Part shown: positions 54,848 through 64,000 of the stretch, one piece after another
Position numbering within the stretch: the stretch's first letter is position 1
Layout: the number at the start of each line of letters is the position of its first letter
Assembly: GCF_019649055.1 (NCBI RefSeq)
Contig: NW_026570469.1
Location: 1 to 64,000 of the forward strand
DNA from: Paramacrobiotus metropolitanus
Lineage: Eukaryota; Tardigrada; Eutardigrada; Parachela; Macrobiotidae
DNA length: 64,000 nt
Direction of reading: 5' to 3'
Notes under the pieces: generated by a model
What the model was told of the DNA's origin: nothing
Seen by the model: only the letters and a program-made list of their open reading frames with translations
Databases searched by the model: none
Translations under genes and position numbers: made by a program

Positions 54848-55634
54848 GCCATTGCGAAAAGTGGCCAGGCCCGGTATATCCGCGTAAGCGGAGAGTACAC
54901 TGTACAGTGCAGCAGCACACGTACGTACAAGAGAGAGGCAGTACAGCACGAGTGTACGCCAAGTACGGTGGGCCCTCACGCGCAGGCTGGTGCGCCTCGC
55001 AGTATTATGGAATTCGAGCTTCGTTCATTAAAACAGTTTTTATCTGCAGACATGAATTTTTATTTTTTTCTTTTTTTGCACTGAGGTTTGACTTGTCAGT
55101 CGCAAAATTTATTCCATGCAATTTGCGCGGAGTCTGCTAGTAGCTTACTAAAGCTGGAGGCAGCTACGTTACCATCGGTTAAGATAGGGCTGTCTAATGG
55201 TAGACAGACATTCTTACAGATTTGTCAAGTATATCGGCCGGAAAAATGGGCGCAATCAGGATGGCTACACCCCGTCTTATTCGTTTATTTTTAAAGGAGG
55301 ATTATGCCAAATTTTTAGCGAACCAGTTGATTATAGCAGATGGTTCAGGTCAATGCGCTTTTTAAGACCGGATCGGTTGTGCATCCGTCATTTCGCTTGC
55401 GGATCTCCCAGTTGAGGCGGCGAAATGTTACGGTTGTGAAAACTCCAGGTTACACCATTTTACGGATGTGAAAAGTATTTGCTGCAAAGTGTTTGCGGTT
55501 AATAATGTCCCTGTTGCGAATTGTTACGTCATAACACACTTCGTCGTGGGATTTTTGGCTGTGGAATTTTGTATATGTGAACTGCAAGCCTTTTCATCTG
55601 AAACTCAGTGTAATTTAGTGGAAAAAACTTCGAC
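54848..55634. other. Spacer upstream of the F-box-like pseudogene
   Basis: No gene is supported here. The last part is the presumed 5' flank of the pseudogene at 55635. Confidence 0.35.
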
Positions 55635-56234
55635 ATGATAATGGCTGACAACTTGTTGACCCAATCGGAATCGACTATTGCTAAAGAAACGCTAAGTTGC
55701 ACAGTCATCGAAGTTCTTGGAGAAAATGGAGCACTAGAGTGTGGCATAGTAAAAGCTACTTCCGCAAGCGAAGTGCTGGTAGACTTCCGATGTGCAGCCA
55801 GACCGGCCAAATGGATACCTTATAACAGAGCCCTGTTATCTCGAGTGAACCTTTACGATTCCCAGAAGACAGTTGCCCCGATCTTTGGAGATCACGGTAA
55901 GGTGTTTAGCTGTTAGGTAGGTGGCTGCTGTTGTCTGCAACTGAGGATGCGTTCGATAACCCTTATCCGAAACCGAAATGATAGCAGTATGAACTGGAAA
56001 TTAACTGAGGTATTTATACCACTCCATGGAAAACCTTTCACAATCTTTTTTCGGTTCAGAACTTCGTGCACCACTTCACTCCGTACATCACCTTTAGCGC
56101 GCACTACCATAGTGCGGGCTACGCGACATCGTCGCGGAACATTTAGTTTTCAGACATTCCGTCTAAGGCCAACTCGTTTTTATGGCAGACAGTCATATGA
56201 CTGTTCGTTGCCATAAACCAGCCGAAAATTTTCG

Positions 56235-56390
56235 CCTTTCCAAAATTGTCCTGCGACCAAATTTTACACAACAAAACGGCTGCGAGAACAGGTTGCCCTA
56301 AAACAAATTAGCCGCTGCTACGAAACATGTGGCGAAATGTCCGACGGAATGTCCCGCGACCACGTGGGCTGTCACGCTACCGGCTATCGG
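56235..56390. repeat. Second GCGACnAAATGTC-like micro-array
   Basis: CTGCGACCAAATTTTAC, GGCGAAATGTCCGAC, GGAATGTCCCGCGACC and related words occur within the intron of the F-box-like pseudogene, echoing 29352-29585. Confidence 0.4.
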
Positions 56391-56430
56391 TTCACTGCCA
56401 GGCACACAACCATTTTTTCGTCACAGCTGA

Positions 56431-57165
56431 ATAATTTCGTCTGATTAATTTTCAACTGTTTTGTCTAGAGAAATTCATCTTATTTCAACAGAAGATAGTC
56501 GTATCACGTCAACTGCTAACCGTAAAGTCAATAATTTGCAATTGCAGAGGAAATTGGGATCGCATCAATCTCTGTCGTCTGAGTAACTGTACAGTCTGTA
56601 CCGTTCGTTTATTAGGCTATGTATGAGTGGCTTTCGCCTTCTAGCCGAAAGCATTCTCTCGCCTTCTCCTTTACGTTTTACGCCTTCTCATTCGCCTTAC
56701 TAATTTTAGGCCTTCGCCTTCTGACTTTGTTCAGTGTGAATTTACAAGATATCGCAAAACGGAATAGGAAAAAAAAATTAAGCGTTATTCTTTTTTTTAA
56801 TAGAAAAACTTTATAAACTACCAAAATCAATAAAACGTTTCTGAAACCTTAAAACAGGATCGCTTGCAATGATGCCACTTGTAATCGTGTGTAAATGTTT
56901 TTTCATCAGCTCGCAGTACTTAGAATCGAATGGCATTTGTTTAACGTAAGGACTTGCAACTGTTTCACAATACATAATCGAATAATTTCGTTTGAATTAA
57001 TTTCAGCTGTTTTGTAGAGAATTCATCTTCTTTCACCTTTTGTCTAGAGCAATAGAAAAACAGGCGTATCAAGTCAACTGCTAACCGTAAAAGTCTATAT
57101 TCGCGAGTGCAAAAGAAATTGTGATCGCATCAGTCTCTGTCGTCTGCGTAACTGTACCGTTGTAT
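56431..57165. repeat. Direct duplication of about 175 bp in the pseudogene intron
   Basis: 56431-56603 and 56981-57165 share AATAATTTCGT, CTGTTTTGT, GTCAACTGCTAACCGTAAA, GATCGCATCA and TCTCTGTCGTCTG in the same order. Between them lies an imperfect TCGCCTTCT repeat (about 56629-56725). Confidence 0.75.
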
Positions 57166-58661
57166 TGCAAGTAACTCCCATCCCAGTGATACTGAGCGGA
57201 CATATTCAAAATCGATAATTAATTGAGCCTCAAAAACTAATGTAATCGTTAATTTTAAAACTGGTCAGGGAGCGGCGGGGTTTAGTTGAGGAAACTTCTG
57301 ACTGATAAAGTACGGTAATACGGCATCACTCGCAGTCAAAAAACCTTTCTTCAGGGCGCACATGTAACGATAAATTACTTGCAAATTGCTGAGAAATACG
57401 TAAGTATTTTTTTAGCTTTATTAAGCAGACCAATTTCAGAGATCGAAGATCCAGTGGAGGTACTGATTCAGCGCAGTCCGTCAGAGCCGTGGACTTGGCA
57501 GCCCGCCACCGTGGTTATTTATGACTGGTTTGGACAGTACGGGTTTGTCACCATTTATTTGCCTGACGGAGAGGTTAAAGCCATCGTTCCACAAAATTGG
57601 ATTAGATGCCCGAGCAAAACAGGTTCACTCAACAGCGGTCTACTGGGATTCCCTGATCTTTGTTACACGCAAGAAATGACTCAGTTTTATGTAAGAAATT
57701 CTGGGTACATACTGTGCAGGTGTACTCTTATTACTGAGTTATTAGGTGGATTTGATCAGCCGCTTTGCTATTGCAGAGCATAACCTTGCTCCAACCTCGG
57801 CCGGCCGACTCAAAAGGCGCTATTGTCACAAATGGAAAGAAACGGCAAGGCGAAAATACATTCCCAGCTGCGGAAAAGCGTCCAAAGTCAGACGTAGACG
57901 GCAAAGTGGTATCACCGGTGCTTACTGCTCTTTCGCTTCCTTCCGAACCTGATTCTCCAGGAACAAGCGCGTTCTTGAAACAGTCGCCAGCTGAAATCTT
58001 AATGAGATATTCCAGTGCCTGCCCACCTTTGATCAGTGCCGACTGCGGGTGGTGTGTGCCGGGTGGAATGACATTTAGCAACGGCCACTGTCAAAAGCCT
58101 GTTGCACATCCGCTATGACTCTTATTTTGCTTTCCAAAATACGGTCACGTAATGTGTACCTGGCTGTAGCCTGTGCACATCGTCACTGGAATACTACGCG
58201 GTGGCCATTGTCGGTGTGCCACAAAAGGAGGCTGGCGTGGTCCCTTCTCTCCATTACTGGCCCTTGTGACGGGCATTTTCTGCGAAAGATCATGGAAGGA
58301 GCAGCAGAAATTTCCGAAATCTTGTTGTGAAGGACGTTCATGTCGGGCACTGGGCGGACGCGGGAGAGGACTACATAGCCATTCTTCACAGACTATTTGA
58401 CTCGCTGGCGGCGGTGTGTGACACGCTGACCGTGAAGAATTTCATGTTCCGGTGTTTTCGGAGGTGGATGGCTCCGCAGTTATTATTATCCGCATCCCGT
58501 TCGGACGTATGCGAAACGGTCGGCGTCTTACTGTCGCCCAGTGGTGGGACATGATCGAGCAAGGTTGTCCGCTGCTCGATGACCAACAAAGGGATGCTGT
58601 GTCTACTGCGATCAAGGGACGTAAACAGGACTCTATGCTTCGCGGCCGGCTAATAGGATAA

Positions 58662-59103
58662 ATACCGTAATTATCGAATTTGAACCTCCCCATAATAAGG
58701 CCCCCTCCGTAATACCCCCCCACAAACCGTTTGAAAAATAGTCTCCCCAGATTTACCGCCCAGGGGCGTTATTAAATGTTAAGCGCAACAAAATGATAGA
58801 TATACCGCAAACTGCTTTATAATAGTTGTTGTGATTTAATGAATAGACAATCAACGGTTACATAAATAATGTGGTGCGATCACTGCGATGCTTCACGTAA
58901 GGTTGGGGATTCCAAATACCGGTATCTGCGTTCAGTAGAAGTATCAATAGAACAGGATGCGCAGTTGCTCGAAAAATAACAGCCCCTCAGAAAAATGTTG
59001 CTTGAAAAATAGTACCACCCCGAAATAACGACCCTCCCGCAATAAGCCCCTCTTCAAGACGTTTGAACTGTTTGCACCCCAGGGTGTAAATAAATTACGG
59101 TAT
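58662..59103. mobile_element. Probable 442-bp MITE with ACCGTAATT ends
   Basis: The left ATACCGTAATTATCGAAT returns inverted at the right as AATAAATTACGGTAT. The interior has CATAATAAGGCCCCCTCC and CGCAATAAGCCCCTC, a pattern I recall from invertebrate MITEs with ACCGTA ends. It starts immediately after the pseudogene's final stop. Target duplication not clear. Confidence 0.5.
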
Positions 59104-60785
59104 GCCTATCTAGGAAGTTTACCGGTTCTGCCTGGCACTAAACACCAATGTAACTGTGCTGGAGAAACTCAGTCAAGATTTACGATTTATTTTCTTGATT
59201 AAGAAGTGCTTTCGCTTCGGTCGAAGAATGATAGGAAAAACCGAAAGAACTGCCGAAGCGTGTTGGCCAGAAAAGTTGTTGCCGTGCTCTGATGAATTCT
59301 ATAACGCTTGAATGAACTGATTGGAAACAGATAATGTTTTCTAGATTGCCTTTGTACGCCAAGCTAAAGACCCACGAGAAACTTCTACTTATTTAAAACC
59401 GTTTCCAGCAGGAAACGATGTGCTCAAGCTCGTGGAAGTGAAGCGGCTGTCACGAATGGCGCAGTATCTAATGTATTGCGCGATACCCATCAAGGTTTTC
59501 GAGATCAAAGTGATCTGGCCCACTTCTTAGTTATTCCTTACCAGGACGCTAGCGGAATTTGGAAATGACGACAAATGACGGCTGACCTTTAGCGAATGAA
59601 ATGAAATTGTTTGAGTTTTCGTTGTGGAACTGGTTGACTTTTCATATACTGGATAACAGTTATTTTTTTCCTTGTTAGTTTTTGAACGGGTTTTTAGGGA
59701 CTGGCAGTGTACGGGCCCTGTAATCAGCATTCAGTTTTCACACGTAACTATGTAATCAGGTAAATACGGACCTGTACGGTTTCTGCTGTCTTATTCGTAG
59801 CCGGGTATAGCATTTCTAGCTGTTCTTTTATTAGTACTTTTATGTATCTGTACATAGGCCAGCATCGAAATTAAAAGAAGACTGTCTCAGCTAGCATGAC
59901 AGAGCGGAATGAACTTGAAAACTTGAAAACTATCATTCAAGAACTTGAAAACTATCATAGACTGGCAGTACTCCCAGGAGAATGTGTTATGTTTATCCTA
60001 ATTTCGTTATTTTATTTTTTTATTTATACTTCATTTATTTTATTCCGCATTACGCCTGTTAATGTCAATTCTATCTGTTCGATTTTCTTGAGAAAATCGA
60101 GCATGTAGAATTCACATAACATTTTCCTCATTTTTCACTTTTTTAGTTCAAATTTTCTAAAGCTACCGATTTTTCCTTTCTGGTTTTCGTCACAAAAAAC
60201 ACCTGTCTGAAAGGGATCCTGCGCGCCCCCATGTAGCCAAAATAGAGCGAATGCTATATTTAGAAATGTATAAAATTAAATTTTATCTACTAACGACGGA
60301 AGGTTTCTAGGTTTCTTTATAATGCCTTTTGTAGTTCGTGTAAGAAAATTAGCGCTTCGACCGCTACATAGTTTAGCTGAGCCCGCAAATTTTTTTCTGT
60401 TTTTTGATTCGGATGTTTTGCTTTGCAGCTAACCTGGTGAATCCTCCACCTAGCGCCCAATGCAGCATATTTACTGCACGCCAGAAATTAATTTTCTTCA
60501 TCACTCTAGTCACCACAAATGTCCTTATTTTTCGGCTCAGAACACATGACACTTCCGGGTGATTTTGGCAAAACAGAATAGAAAAAAGTAGACATTTTAT
60601 TGCTGTATATGACACAACTAAAACATATATGTAATACTCTGTTTGTCATCCAGAAACGAGGAGAAATAAAAGAAGAAGCCGGCTCCAAACCGTTGGCAAG
60701 AAGCAGTAAGACGTCGCATCGAAAACGTTACAAGCGCGTATTTATCAAAAGCAGAATTACACATATGCGCATTTCACTACCTTAC
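59104..60785. other. Gene-poor stretch
   Basis: A short + frame from 59896 (MTERNELENLKTIIQELENY) has a heptad-like start built on a GAACTTGAAAACT direct repeat and then turns hydrophobic; it is probably chance. No supported gene. Confidence 0.3.
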
Positions 60786-60908
60786 CTTTCCATTTAAAAT
60801 CTGCTTATATGCTGCGTTTGTAAAATTCACGAGCCGCTCAACGGCGAATCGTGATCCGTCGCCGGGCACGGCGACGCATGTGCCGATCGTCATAATGGCC
60901 TTGAATTT
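60786..60908 (-). CDS. Isolated internal exon, family unknown
   Basis: A long pyrimidine tract ending GCGCAG| precedes 123 bp that are open as 41 codons to a AAG|GTAAGG donor. The reading is KFKAIMTIGTCVAVPGDGSR, then FAVERLVNFTNAAYKQ and ILNGK. Balanced composition, strong splice signals on both sides and length divisible by three argue for a real exon. I could not find its neighbours and do not recognise the protein; it may be a stray exon carried by an element or part of a gene with long introns. Confidence 0.4.
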
Positions 60909-61673
60909 CTGCGCGAAAAAAAAACAAACACACGCATTGCCGGCAGTATTAAAACAAACATTTGTTTTTTGAATTTAATAAGCGGTTAAAAAGATGCATA
61001 GACTATATACTGTAATATTCGACCGAAGCGTAGCGAAGGTCCTATCTAGAAACGTGATGTCCATTCGTCGGTCACCGCCATCTGATCTAAAAGGAGGGGA
61101 CCGTAGCCTCATGCACTCATGAATCGGTGTTCGATCGTGCGCACTAACAGTCGCTAAATGCGGGTAACATTGCTGATTGTGAGCGCGATTATGATGCAGT
61201 TACAGTAATTCGTGCTCTCATTGTAACCCAACACAAGCAAACCGAACCGTCGACATGGCAATTGTCAATTCAGTACAGTACGTAAAGTTTATGAAAAAGA
61301 TCCCAAATGCTTTTTTTGCGTGACAATTTGGTTGTATAATTGTTTCTGTACAATAATGGCCGAAATAACGTTTTACTTTTCTGTGACTAACTGTAAAGGA
61401 AAAGTGTTGAAAATGCATGGTTTACGAAATGAATGATTTCCGAAATGAATGGTTTCAAAATGAATGGTTTCCGAAATGATAGTGCCGTTTTAGAATGTTC
61501 TGTACCGTGAGGCATTTACAATGTACGACAAAAAGAGTTGAACGATCAGTGGTCCGCGGTTCAAAATAACCTCGCAACGATGCCACCACTAAAACGGACG
61601 TTATCTACTACTTTAATACGCTGCGCTCCGTGAATATCAAGTGCAAAATATACTGATTTGCATATCAAGGTAT
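60909..61673. other. Spacer
   Basis: This spacer contains a short tandem AATGAATGGTTTCCGAA-like repeat at about 61428-61480. No gene is supported. Confidence 0.35.
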
Positions 61674-61880
61674 GAAAAATTTTAACTTTTGATACTAAAC
61701 CTGTGGCTGTTTATGGCGAAAAACACAAATTCTAGCCATTTTCTTTTTCCATAGACTTAAGCATGGTTAAATAACGGTTATGCGCACAGATCCTATGCTG
61801 CCTACGAGAAACAAAATGGCTAGAATTTGTGTTTCGCGCATAACAGCCACAGGTTTAGTATCAAAAGTTTAAATTTTTTC
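61674..61880. mobile_element. 207-bp palindromic element
   Basis: The left arm has AACTTTTGATACTAAACCTG, TGGCTGTT and ACACAAATTCTAGCCATTTT; the right arm is the inverse. The centre (TAGACTTAAGCAT ... CTATGCTGCCTACGAGAAAC) is shared with the centre of the palindrome at 34736-35160. Confidence 0.8.
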
Positions 61881-62562
61881 TGTCTGGCATTAACTGTATC
61901 GTCTGAATGGCTCGCAGACTTTCTGTCAAATACGATATATTCCTCAATCATTTCCACAAAGCTTTGTGACTTGTCTAATTATTAAAATAGTATCATTATC
62001 ATTAGCATTAAATTCTGCAAAAAATTTACTTACTCTCTCTTTAATGACTGTTTCCTACCTAGGTAAACACAAAAACAGATGTCTACGACAGCTTCGGATG
62101 TACTAATAAAACTAGAAAAATGCACGTTTGGCGTGCATTGGCAGACCGGAGCGAGGTTAATGCGACGAAATGTCCACTACGAAAAAATTGTCCAATAAAA
62201 CGTTTCTGTCGTTTATTTTCTATAAAGGGGTTAGTAAGTGTTGACAGTTACGGCTGAGGCAGTTCGAATACTCGTACGGATAAAAGTCTCCCTCATGACG
62301 CAGGAGAGCAACTGGTAAAATTTCGTTGGCTTTAAATGAAAAAGATAAAGCTAAATCTTACATTCAAAAACTGAGCCTTAAGGTATGACAAAATAACAAA
62401 CAAAATTATTTTTACAACGTTTTTTAAGGCTTTTTAAAAGTAGTTTGTCCGAAAACCCTATTGGCGCTAGAATGGTTAAGAGATATCGTTTTGAAACAAG
62501 CGGTCAAGAAGGGAGAAATAATAAGAAGCCGACAGGACTTCAGTTTTAGAACGTAAAAAACA
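61881..62562. other. Spacer
   Basis: It contains one GCGACGAAATGTCC motif near 62161-62176 and no gene. Confidence 0.35.
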
Positions 62563-63079
62563 GTAACCAGGGCACATAGGCATCCTCCAAATTCAAAAAA
62601 TTCTCATATTTTGTAAAATGGTAGTGTAATTACTACTTACTATTATAGTATGCTTAAAAAAATATTTTTATCTGCCATCGTCAAGGGGGCGTGGCCATTC
62701 AACAATTAAAAGTTTGCATACAATCACTGTGCAATGCAGTGCAGTAAAGGTTATTCGTAATTATATTATGTTACCTTTTTACTGCATCACCGTGGACTTT
62801 TGCAGCCGCCGCAAGTTGGCTTGTTTTGCGTCATTACTCGACGGCTGTAAAAGTCCACGGTGATGCAGCAAAAAGGTAACAATCATAATAAAATTACGAA
62901 TAACCTGTACAGCACTGCATTACACAATGATTGCATGCAAACTTTTAATTGTTGTATGGCCACGGCCCTTTGACGATGGCAGATAAGAATATTTTTTTAA
63001 GCATACTACAATAGTACACTACCATTTTATAAAACATGAGAATTTTTGAATTTGGAGGATGCCTATGTGCTCTGGTTAC
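62563..63079. mobile_element. 517-bp near-perfect palindrome
   Basis: The arms start GTAACCAGGGCACATAGGCA and end in the inverse with one difference near the tip; they run about 240 bp each to a centre at about 62800-62850 (GCAGCCGCCGCAAG ... GACGGCTG). It has no coding capacity. It resembles a MITE without interior. Target duplication unclear. Confidence 0.8.
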
Positions 63080-63590
63080 ACGAAACCCCAGGGTTATTTC
63101 GGTTGCACACGTGGACTGCAAAGATCGGGCAGTGGAGGTAGTGTGTTATTGCTGTTAAGCTACTTGGTTGTAGAAGTCGCAAATTTCCCGAGCTTTGCAT
63201 AAAAATTTTGAACACGCGACCTTTAGAGATAAAACGGTATTTTGAAAAATATTTTATGAAGTCAATAATAACCACGGGTATAGAAGTGCAGTTATGAGTT
63301 TTGATCTTCTAATTGGCAGAAGAAGAATCAAATCACCAAGGTTTTATCATGCAGCTCCTTGATATCGCACATTATTACCAAAAGATTGCTATTTCAACGA
63401 TGGTATCTTAGGAGACACCAAACATCGCCAGTGGAGATATTTTTGCCGTGGTCATTGTTGCCGGTCACTCGTGTGTGCAAATACATGAGATTTATTTGCA
63501 CATCGACAGTTCTTCGTTAGTGCGTTTCTTGCGTAACGAACAAAATTATTACTGCCAGAACTTCCGCCTCGGTCCGCAACAGAACAACAC
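63080..63590. other. Spacer
   Basis: I see no supported feature here. Confidence 0.35.
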
Positions 63591-64000
63591 CCAACAATGA
63601 CATCACGGCGGTTACCTGCGGCAACTACGTATTTCCGTAACGAATTGCAATTGACAGAATAAAGCGCTGCAGTACCACTGTATGAATCCGCTGCGACCAG
63701 CAGTCAGATGAGTTACCCATGACGTCATACACAACACCTGCAGTGACGTCATAGCGGTCAGCTGCGTGACATACTGAGTCCCGCCGTGACGTCACGTTGT
63801 TACTTTCGTAACGTAGGCTCGTAACGGACAGAAATCAACGGCTGCAATGCCCCTCTATAGGGCCCTTAAGTCATGGTGCCAGCGATGACATCACTGCTGT
63901 CGGCTGCGATGACGTCATACTTTTACGTCCGTAACGCACTTCCGTAACGAATTTCCGTAACGGACAGAAATCAACGAATGCATTGGTCTTGAATTAAGAG
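63591..64000. repeat. Diverged repeat rich in TGACGTCA and CGTAACG, runs off the window
   Basis: TGACGTCA occurs at 63720-63727, 63744-63751, 63787-63794 and 63910-63917, with TGACATCA variants at about 63598 and 63887. CCGTAACG/TTCGTAACG occurs at least six times, and CGTAACGGACAGAAATCAAC twice about 130 bp apart, showing a tandem unit. It may be a satellite, the edge of an element, or a CRE-type regulatory block. Confidence 0.6.

Larger units (their letters stand above)
55635..58661 (+). pseudogene. Tudor-like/F-box-like protein, frameshifted
   Basis: Exon 1 (55635-55896) is intact: M, then TVIEVLGENGALECGIVKAT, VLVDFRCAARPAKWIPYNRA, ending at a G|GTAAGG donor. A 1543-bp intron leads to a TTTCAG|AG acceptor at 57439 with matching phase. 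Exon 2 reads EDPVEVLIQRSPSEPWTWQP, ATVVIYDWFGQYGFVTIYLP and DGEVKAIVPQNWIR. The two modules look like paired Tudor/Agenet-type folds (inference). After TTGCAG at 57776 comes an acidic/basic linker (NGKKRQGENTFPAAEKRPKS), then SPAEILM, a frameshift near 57998, IFQCLPTFDQCRLRVVCAGW then NDI and a TAG: the F-box order LPxEIL...IFxxLxxxDxCRLRxVCxxWNxI. Further frames give VKSLLHIRYDSYF, CDTLTVKNFMFRCF, then VAQWWDMIEQGCPLLDDQQR and a stop at 58661. At least three frameshifts separate these blocks, so the F-box part is decayed. The family resembles large F-box-like gene sets I associate with tardigrades. Confidence 0.55.

Noticed and set aside
1-64000. tRNA or rRNA genes
   Set aside because: I saw no cloverleaf with proper A and B boxes and no conserved rRNA stretch; a covariance-model scan would be decisive.

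Overview
This is eukaryotic nuclear DNA, almost certainly from a small invertebrate. The genes have GT-AG introns, several only 56-62 bp long, AATAAA signals follow most gene copies, and decayed DNA transposons and palindromic repeats fill much of the rest. A tardigrade is my best guess, from the very short introns and a decayed Tudor-like plus F-box-like gene of a style I associate with tardigrades. This is inference, not proof.

Region 1 (0.9-18.9 kb): a head-to-tail array, all on the + strand, of eight copies of a three-exon gene for a small secreted cysteine-rich protein (about 203-207 aa). I recognise no described family. Exon 1 (200 bp) carries the signal peptide and three Cys, exon 2 (279-288 bp) five Cys, exon 3 (133-136 bp) the last conserved pair, and both introns are phase 2. 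Copies 2, 5 and 7 are intact. Copy 1 is divergent. Copy 8 has a single 1-bp deletion. Copies 3, 4 and 6 are clear pseudogenes. Copies 2+3 and 4+5 form a duplicated two-gene unit in which opposite members survive. A decayed P-element-like transposase sits between copies 1 and 2, and a reverse-transcriptase fragment sits in an intron of copy 2.

Region 2 (18.9-26.8 kb): a 600-bp inverted-repeat element with internal GTCTACAG-type repeats, then a minus-strand gene for a Ly6/three-finger-like single-pass membrane protein, then about 5.8 kb without a recognisable gene.

Region 3 (26.8-32.3 kb): a 4.6-kb composite element bounded by inverted arrays of a palindromic GGCTATTTTGCCGCAC unit, with decayed GC-rich coding sequence inside. 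It is followed directly by a 745-bp hAT-type MITE with an 8-bp target duplication and by a long hairpin.

Region 4 (33.5-36.7 kb): a two-exon MATH-domain gene whose 2.2-kb intron contains a nested palindromic element, itself hit by a 381-bp element with an 8-bp target duplication. A small two-exon gene may follow.

Region 5 (36.7-51 kb): mostly gene-poor, with an RPA-like OB-fold remnant, a decayed K-rich gene and duplicated gene fragments.

Region 6 (51.3-55 kb): a Merlin/ISXO2-type DDE transposase with all three catalytic acids, in two exons. Its intron is nearly filled by a TTTCTTAGG minisatellite, each unit of which resembles a 3' splice site. Two MITEs lie beside it.

Region 7 (55.6-64 kb): a frameshifted Tudor-like/F-box-like pseudogene, one isolated exon, two long palindromes, and at the right edge a repeat rich in TGACGTCA and CGTAACG.
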